From: Ligustrum vulgare
Lineage: Eukaryota; Streptophyta; Magnoliopsida; Lamiales; Oleaceae
Assembly (NCBI GenBank): GCA_963555705.1
Contig: OY743177.1
Span: 56,378,096 to 56,442,095 of the forward strand
DNA length: 64,000 nucleotides
Direction of reading: 5' to 3'
Part shown: positions 59,045 to 64,000 of the stretch, piece by piece
How positions within the stretch are numbered: the first letter of the stretch is position 1
Layout: each line of letters starts with the position of its first letter
Notes under the pieces: model-generated
The model's database searches: none
What the model saw: the letters and a program-made list of their open reading frames with translations, nothing else
Told to the model about the DNA's origin: nothing
Position numbers and translations under genes: made by a program

Positions 59045-59596
59045 ATGGATATCATCTTTTCTAACATTCGCAAGTATTATTCCAGTCTTCCTATGAATGA
59101 TCTGAGAAAGATCTATAGAATAAGACTCGAAAGATTGAGGTTGCTGATGGCTCATGATATTCCAGAAGATGTTCGCTGGTTGATAGAAGCAAATGTTCGA
59201 CTATCTGGTGAATTACCTATGACATTTCCAAAACATATGCCTGGTTTAGGCAAAAGCACGTTTGCAAAGAAACGAAGAGCAAAAAGACTGGGTGGTTGCT
59301 ACAAATGTGCTCGTTGGAACTGTAATACTCGTTGCAAAACAGTAGGATATTCTTCTACCAATCGAGATGATAAAATCGAATGCATAAAGGGTGGACTGAG
59401 TAAGGAGTCTTTGGATGATATTCGACTGACTCTTGAGACGCACTCAAGTGGTTATGTGCAACGTGAACTTCTCTCCTTATACGCTCAGTTTAACGAGGAC
59501 AAAAATCGTTATAGTCTCCAAAATATAATAGCAAAAGATCCTGTTTGCCAGTCTGTTTTACAAAATGAGGCTTCTGGCAGTTCAGCAATGATATAA
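59045..59596 (+). CDS. Small Cys-rich basic protein resembling carlavirus nucleic-acid-binding proteins
   Basis: The ORF of 183 residues starts at ATG 59045; an in-frame TTG slightly upstream was not used. Residues 1-60 are helical and charged. Residues 69-97 carry a basic run, FAKKRRAKR, followed by C85-x2-C88-x4-C93-x3-C97. The sequence GKSTFAKKRRAKRLGGCYKC resembles the Arg/Lys stretch and zinc-finger-like Cys pairs of carlavirus 3'-terminal proteins, which bind nucleic acid and affect plant defence. The rest (98-183) matches nothing I know. There is no intron and no break. It sits 298 bp before an intronless LOG-family ORF on the same strand. The match was made by eye; a host zinc-binding protein cannot be excluded. 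Confidence 0.55.
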   Translation: MDIIFSNIRKYYSSLPMNDLRKIYRIRLERLRLLMAHDIPEDVRWLIEANVRLSGELPMTFPKHMPGLGKSTFAKKRRAKRLGGCYKCARWNCNTRCKTVGYSSTNRDDKIECIKGGLSKESLDDIRLTLETHSSGYVQRELLSLYAQFNEDKNRYSLQNIIAKDPVCQSVLQNEASGSSAMI

Positions 59597-59894
59597 GGTA
59601 AATCTTTTAAAATATTTTGCTGCTTTCTTTCACGCGTTTTGAAAATAAAATATATTTTCCTTTCTCGAGGTTTGATAAAGCTGGAAATAAAATATTAAAT
59701 CGCCGAAAGGTGACAGCCTCGATACGATAAAAATATTCAAAAGTGGGCTGATTTTGTCAAAAGTAAATCTTTACTTTTTCAGAATCAATCAAAAACAGTA
59801 AATTTTTCCGGCTTTAAATAGCTAAACATATTTCATAGTTCGGCATCCCAAAATCACATCTTCTTCGTAAGTTTTCCCTTCTTTACTATCAAAG
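59597..59894 (+). promoter_or_regulatory. Spacer with promoter-like signals between the two intronless ORFs
   Basis: It holds a TATA-like CTTTAAATAG at 59813-59822 and a CT-rich leader TTCTTCGTAAG (59863-59873). Just after the stop of the first ORF is AAG|GTAAAT (59598/59599), which could be a splice donor, and TTTTTCAG at about 59775-59782 could be an acceptor; splicing of a dicistronic transcript is therefore a possibility. Confidence 0.35.
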
Positions 59895-60548
59895 ATGGAA
59901 GCACCAAAACTTCGACAGATCAAAACTATTTGTTTATTTTGTGGATCAAAAGTAGGGAAAGGCTTCGGTTATCTAGAAGCGGCCGTAGATCTTGGAAAGA
60001 AACTGGGGGAAAAATGTATCACTCTTGTATATGGGGGTGGTAGCAGTGGTCTAATGGGTTGTGTTTCCCAATCTGCTCTTGCAGAGAAATCAAAAGTAAT
60101 CGGTGTCATACCTGTCCCTTTGGTAGATGTTGCAGGCAAAACACGAGGGCATGAAGTTCAAACCTTATCCATCCATGAATGCATAACTTGTATGCTATAT
60201 GGTTCTGATGCCTTTATAGCCCTGCCCGGAGGTTTTGGTACCTTAGAAGAAATCTTTAACATTACCTCGTGGGCTCAACTAGATCTCCATACTAAGCCTA
60301 TTGGGCTTCTGAATGTTAACAATTTCTTTGATGGTTTGTTAACTTTTCTTGATTATGCTGTGGAACAGGGATTCATCTCTCCATTTTCCAGAAGGCTTCT
60401 TATTTCTGCTCCTACTATTGATGAACTACTGGATAAGCTGCAGTCATATATCTCAATACAAGATCCTGCAGGAGTTAAGATAGATTGGTCGCAAGGAAGG
60501 GGAATCAAGCGAAAATGGAGTCCGGTTAATGTAAATTTAACTCTATGA
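59895..60548 (+). CDS. Divergent LOG-family protein, intronless
   Basis: The ORF has 217 residues, the usual LOG length. LOG enzymes release active cytokinin bases from cytokinin riboside monophosphates. The Rossmann motif YGGGSSGLMG (residues 46-55) and PGGFGTLEE (111-119) are present, as is WAQL. The catalytic stretch that usually reads MHERK or MHQRK is IHECI (93-97), so the Arg and Lys are missing and activity is doubtful. The tail is KRKWSPVNVNLTL. Plant LOG genes normally have several introns; this one has none, which suggests a retrocopy or acquisition through a virus. It is unbroken and therefore may be expressed. Confidence 0.85.
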   Translation: MEAPKLRQIKTICLFCGSKVGKGFGYLEAAVDLGKKLGEKCITLVYGGGSSGLMGCVSQSALAEKSKVIGVIPVPLVDVAGKTRGHEVQTLSIHECITCMLYGSDAFIALPGGFGTLEEIFNITSWAQLDLHTKPIGLLNVNNFFDGLLTFLDYAVEQGFISPFSRRLLISAPTIDELLDKLQSYISIQDPAGVKIDWSQGRGIKRKWSPVNVNLTL

Positions 60549-60555
60549 ATCTTAG

Positions 60556-60790
60556 AATAGGTGGGGGTAGAGTACGGAGTATTCTCACTCTCGAGACACC
60601 CCTCCATTTACTAGGATTTCCTTAATGTTTAAATCTTGTGTGTACCTCAAAGGTTCCAGGTGGTAGATTACGGAGTATTCTTACTCTAGAAACACACCTC
60701 TTTGAAGGTTTCTTTATTTCCTCAAAAGATCAGAGGTGGTAGGATACGGCTACTCCGGAAACACATCTCTCATTTTGAGGATTATCCCAT
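60556..60790 (+). repeat. Three degenerate repeats after the LOG-family ORF
   Basis: Units start at about 60556, 60659 and 60735, each with GGTGG(T/G)AG...TACGGAGTATTC or a variant and ACAC(A/C)CCTC. Units one and two can form a small hairpin, GAGT-ATTCTC-ACTC. They lie in the probable 3' untranslated region; AATAATAAAATTT at 60867-60879 may be a polyadenylation signal. Confidence 0.6.
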
Positions 60791-60909
60791 GTTTCTCTCG
60801 ATTGCTTTTGTGTGTTTCATGTATTTCCTTTCCAGTGTGACTCTTGTGTGTTCTCCTTATGAGAAAATAATAAAATTTCTGCTATCATCTACTAAATCTC
60901 GTTTGTGAT

Positions 60910-61770
60910 GTAAATGATCTTGCATGTCTAAAATTCCTTTAGTAGTTGCATACCATACTATGCTCTTAATTCCAAATGATAAAATTCTAAGCAGAGTTTC
61001 CTTTGTAATTTGGACTTATCCAAACCATAAGCATACTTCAATATCATAAAAATATCCCATAATTTAATTCATAATTCCTCAACATAGAAATTTCAAATCA
61101 TAACTTCTAATATCACAATATCAAGTCCTTAATTCTCAATAATTAAGAATCAAATCTTTAAATCTCTAACTTCACAATTCTTCTCATAAAAATCTCAAAA
61201 AAATCATATCACTTATAATCTCAACATCTCATCATAACCTCATAATCTGGATTTCTATTTCTCGTTTAAATCTAAACGATAAATAATCTGAAATATAATC
61301 AAATCCTTTCTGTCGACTTCTCATACTTAGTGTCATGTCTAAAATCAATTATGCAAAGTCCATCTAGGGTTCATCATTTCTAACTCGAGGACAAAATTAT
61401 TAAAAATCATTCTTAAATCATATTATTCCCATTATGCTCAACACTCTTTTTCTTTCTGAAAAATTTCTTATAATCATGCATTAAAACATATAAGTTATGA
61501 CAAAGCATAACAACATCATAATTTCTGAAGAAATACATTCTCATTTCTCATAAATCATAAGTATCCGAAATACTCTTCATTCTTTCTCATAAATCAATAA
61601 AATGAGTATTCAAAATACTGAAATAACTTTAAACATCATAAACTTCTTTACCTCGGAGTTGGTGGAACGAATGATGGCAGTGGCAATCTTCATCAATAAA
61701 ATTTTATAATGGAAAATATTTCTTGAAAATTCTTTTTGAAAATTTTTCCAGTCTACAGAAACGCAGACTA
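60910..61770. other. AT-rich sequence without a gene
   Basis: Many short CATAATCTC-type words on the plus strand and no ORF. In the orientation of the LTR to its right this would be the 5' interior, but no gag is seen, so the element is truncated or its interior replaced. Confidence 0.4.
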
Positions 61771-61783
61771 GCTCTGATACCAA
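61771..61783 (-). promoter_or_regulatory. Primer binding site of initiator tRNA-Met type
   Basis: The minus-strand sequence TTGGTATCAGAGC lies two bases after an LTR end (TGTAGCACC on the plus strand at 61786). It is the standard plant LTR-element primer site. Confidence 0.75.
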
Positions 61784-61785
61784 CT

Positions 61786-64000
61786 TGTAGCACCCCGGGT
61801 TCCGTATACTCGGTTCACTACGTCATTTTCTGTCTAAATTTTTCGAATAATATTTTTGCGGAAGAAATAATTGAAATTCATTTTTGGCAACATTAAATAA
61901 ACTGTAATGGCCGATAAAATTGAAAACATTTATGAAACCATTTGAAATAGTAAATCGAACCATTAATTTTGTAAAGAAATTGCAAATGCCATAATTTCTC
62001 AGATAAATGAACTTCTCTAAATTATTCGATGTTTGGAAAATACGGAAATCATTAACGTCAAACTTTCAACCGTTTAACGATTATTGCCACCATCATTCAT
62101 CGCTCGCCACCGTCTCCGAAATCTGCAAAACTGTTAAAAAGTAGGGTGAGTATTTCATGGGGGAAATACTCAGTAGACTCATCGCAAATTAATTAATTTA
62201 TAAGATGATTAAACACATAAATCCCGGCTCTTTATAAAACGGGCATTGATAGGGTTTCTTTATAAAACTGCTCTTGATAAAACTCATATTGTGCATTACA
62301 GCACGAGACATATTTTTAAAATCATAGGCTCTTTGAAAACAACTCTTTGAAAACAGCCCTTTGAAAATCATATAATTATAAAACATTTTAATTATGCCAA
62401 GCATAATTTCTTTTGAAAGCATAACATAAGATAGAATTGAAATCCTCATAAACATAGGGAGACACAAGAACTTTACCGAACTTAGGTGGCAAGAATTCTT
62501 ATGCAGTAAAATCATAATAACAGTAAGTATACCAAAACATAATTCTTGAAATTCATAGGGATCATTTCCATCATAACATAGGGTAGGATCGAAATCCTCA
62601 TAAACATATGAGACAAGAATTTTACCGAACTTAGGTGGCAAATCCTCATAAACGTATGGAAATACAGAATTTTACCGAACTTAGGTGGTAAGAATTCTTA
62701 TGTGCATAGCAATCTTGGGAGATTGATTTCATAGAAATGATCCAAAACATATAAAACATTTTCGTAAAAACATAGGGTATACTTACTTTTCATAAAAACA
62801 TAAGGTATATTTACCTTTCATAAAACATACTTAATTTTCATAAAAATGACTTTCACAAGTCACATGACATTTATATGAAATCATAATTTAAATCAATTAA
62901 TAAGTGCGAGTCTACCTCAAATCCGACGAGTGCAAAGTTGAGCGGGAATGACTTCAATTTCTTTAAATTCTCCGTACGCTTCGTCTTAGCCAATAAGTCA
63001 CTTTAGTATATCGAATATATAGTTCAAAATGATAAATTATAATTTGAGGACTAAAATTGATGTTTTGAAAGTTGAGGGACTAAAATGAATACTTTTAAAA
63101 CTTGGGCTTAAAATCAAATTAATAAAATCAGTAGGGACTGAAATGATAAGTTTGAAGCTAAAAGGGCTGAAGTAAATCATTTTAAAGACATAGGGACTGA
63201 AATGGATAACTTAAAAAGTTGGGGACTAATTTGAAAACCTTTTAAAACTTCAGGGACCAAGCTGTAATTTCTGAAATCAAAATAATAAAATCAGATTTCT
63301 CTTTCATTTCACGATCTGAAGGAATAAGAGAGAGAGAGGTAGGTTGCGGCGAAACCAGTCTTCAACCGAGGATTTTCCGGTGCAACGCCGGCGGGTTACC
63401 GGCGCAATGTCGTCGCCGGTATCGGCAAGAAGCGGTCAGAGAGTGGTTAAGGTTTTTTGAGCGGATTGAGTGCGAAATCAGAGATAAAACGAGGCTTGGG
63501 TTCAGATTTAGGGTTGCGATTTGGGTCTGAAATTCCGGTGAAGGGAGCGGCGATTGAGGTAAGTAACTGGGCTTCTTCTATTTCTTGGTTTTCGTGGATG
63601 TTGGGTTGATTGCAAATTGGTGGTGATTCAATGAAACTCGGTGGTGGTACAGATGAGGAAAGCTGAGTTTAGTTGGCTGTTCAATTGGTGTTGATTGATG
63701 ATGATGAAAGTTCATGGCTGAAGATTGAGTAATGGCAGTGATGGAATTGCGGTGTAACTGATTGGTGATGAAGATGATGATTATGAGTAATTGGCGAGGC
63801 TGTGGAAGAATGTGGAGTTCGTGAAGTGGTTCGGCTGGATGGATTGAATGCAGCGATTGATGCAAATTGGTTTACAGATTGATGTAGATGATTGGCGGTG
63901 CTGCAATTTGGGTGTAACTGCTGGAATTGTGGATGTCTATGGTTAGGATGATGTTGCAGATTGGTTTGCATATATATAGGTTTAATATAATGGAGGTTGT
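61786..64000 (-). mobile_element. Long LTR of a minus-strand retrotransposon, running off the window
   Basis: It starts TGTAGCACCCCGGGTTCC and has no second end inside the window, so it exceeds 2.2 kb. Internal repeats are three units with TTACCGAACTTAGGTGG (62442-62705) and several AGGGACT(A/G)AAATG words (63065-63260). A TATA box CTATATATATGC on the minus strand (63968-63979) suits a promoter reading leftwards. ORFs at its right end are His/Ser-rich chance frames. A GC-rich stretch at 63340-63560 could instead be the 5' region of a plus-strand gene. Confidence 0.55.

Noticed and set aside
63578..63971. Two overlapping His/Ser-rich minus-strand ORFs at the right edge
   Set aside because: Both arise from GATGATGATT-like simple sequence in a probable LTR; no protein-like pattern.
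1..64000. CRISPR arrays, bacterial operons, rRNA or tRNA genes
   Set aside because: None seen; spaced repeats in the window are LTR palindromes, CACTA subterminal repeats or LTR-internal repeats, and the only tRNA-like sequences are primer binding sites.

Overview
This is AT-rich nuclear DNA from a flowering plant, probably a eudicot. Three multi-exon genes with standard plant architecture sit among nested transposable elements and an endogenous plant pararetrovirus. The exact species cannot be told from the sequence.

Layout. 1-2100: probable 5' end of a minus-strand gene, with a 225-bp tandem duplication over its presumed leader. 2110 to about 17749: a decayed endogenous caulimovirid (cavemovirus/solendovirus-like order: coat protein, movement protein, protease-RT-RNase H, transactivator, 35S-like promoter, small ORFs, coat protein start). 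It is circularly permuted, with the break inside the coat-protein gene. It has been hit by an 8-kb Athila-like LTR element (4802-12788), a hAT-type MITE (15509-15898) and a Mutator-type foldback element (17750-19103). 19113-26620: nuclear gene for GatB of the organellar Glu-tRNA(Gln) amidotransferase, plus strand. 27395-29126: C2-domain protein, minus strand. 30530-36560: G3BP-like NTF2/RRM protein, minus strand. 36561-58570: a transposon graveyard holding a segmental duplication, Tourist MITEs, a CACTA element, a second non-autonomous LTR element with perfect target duplication (46861-50518), two head-to-tail Helitron-like units and a Stowaway MITE. 59045-60548: two intronless ORFs side by side, a small Cys-rich protein resembling carlavirus nucleic-acid-binding proteins and a divergent LOG-family protein. 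61786-64000: part of a long minus-strand LTR with its primer binding site.

GatB, the C2 protein and G3BP are ordinary host genes with no sign of working together. Points of most interest are the viral-like/LOG gene pair, the virus's two retropepsin-like regions, its tandem paralogous small ORFs and decayed promoter, the palindromic TTACGGCCGTAA arrays shared by two unrelated LTR elements, and two GC-AG introns in GatB. All splice sites were called by eye from reading frame and conserved protein sequence.
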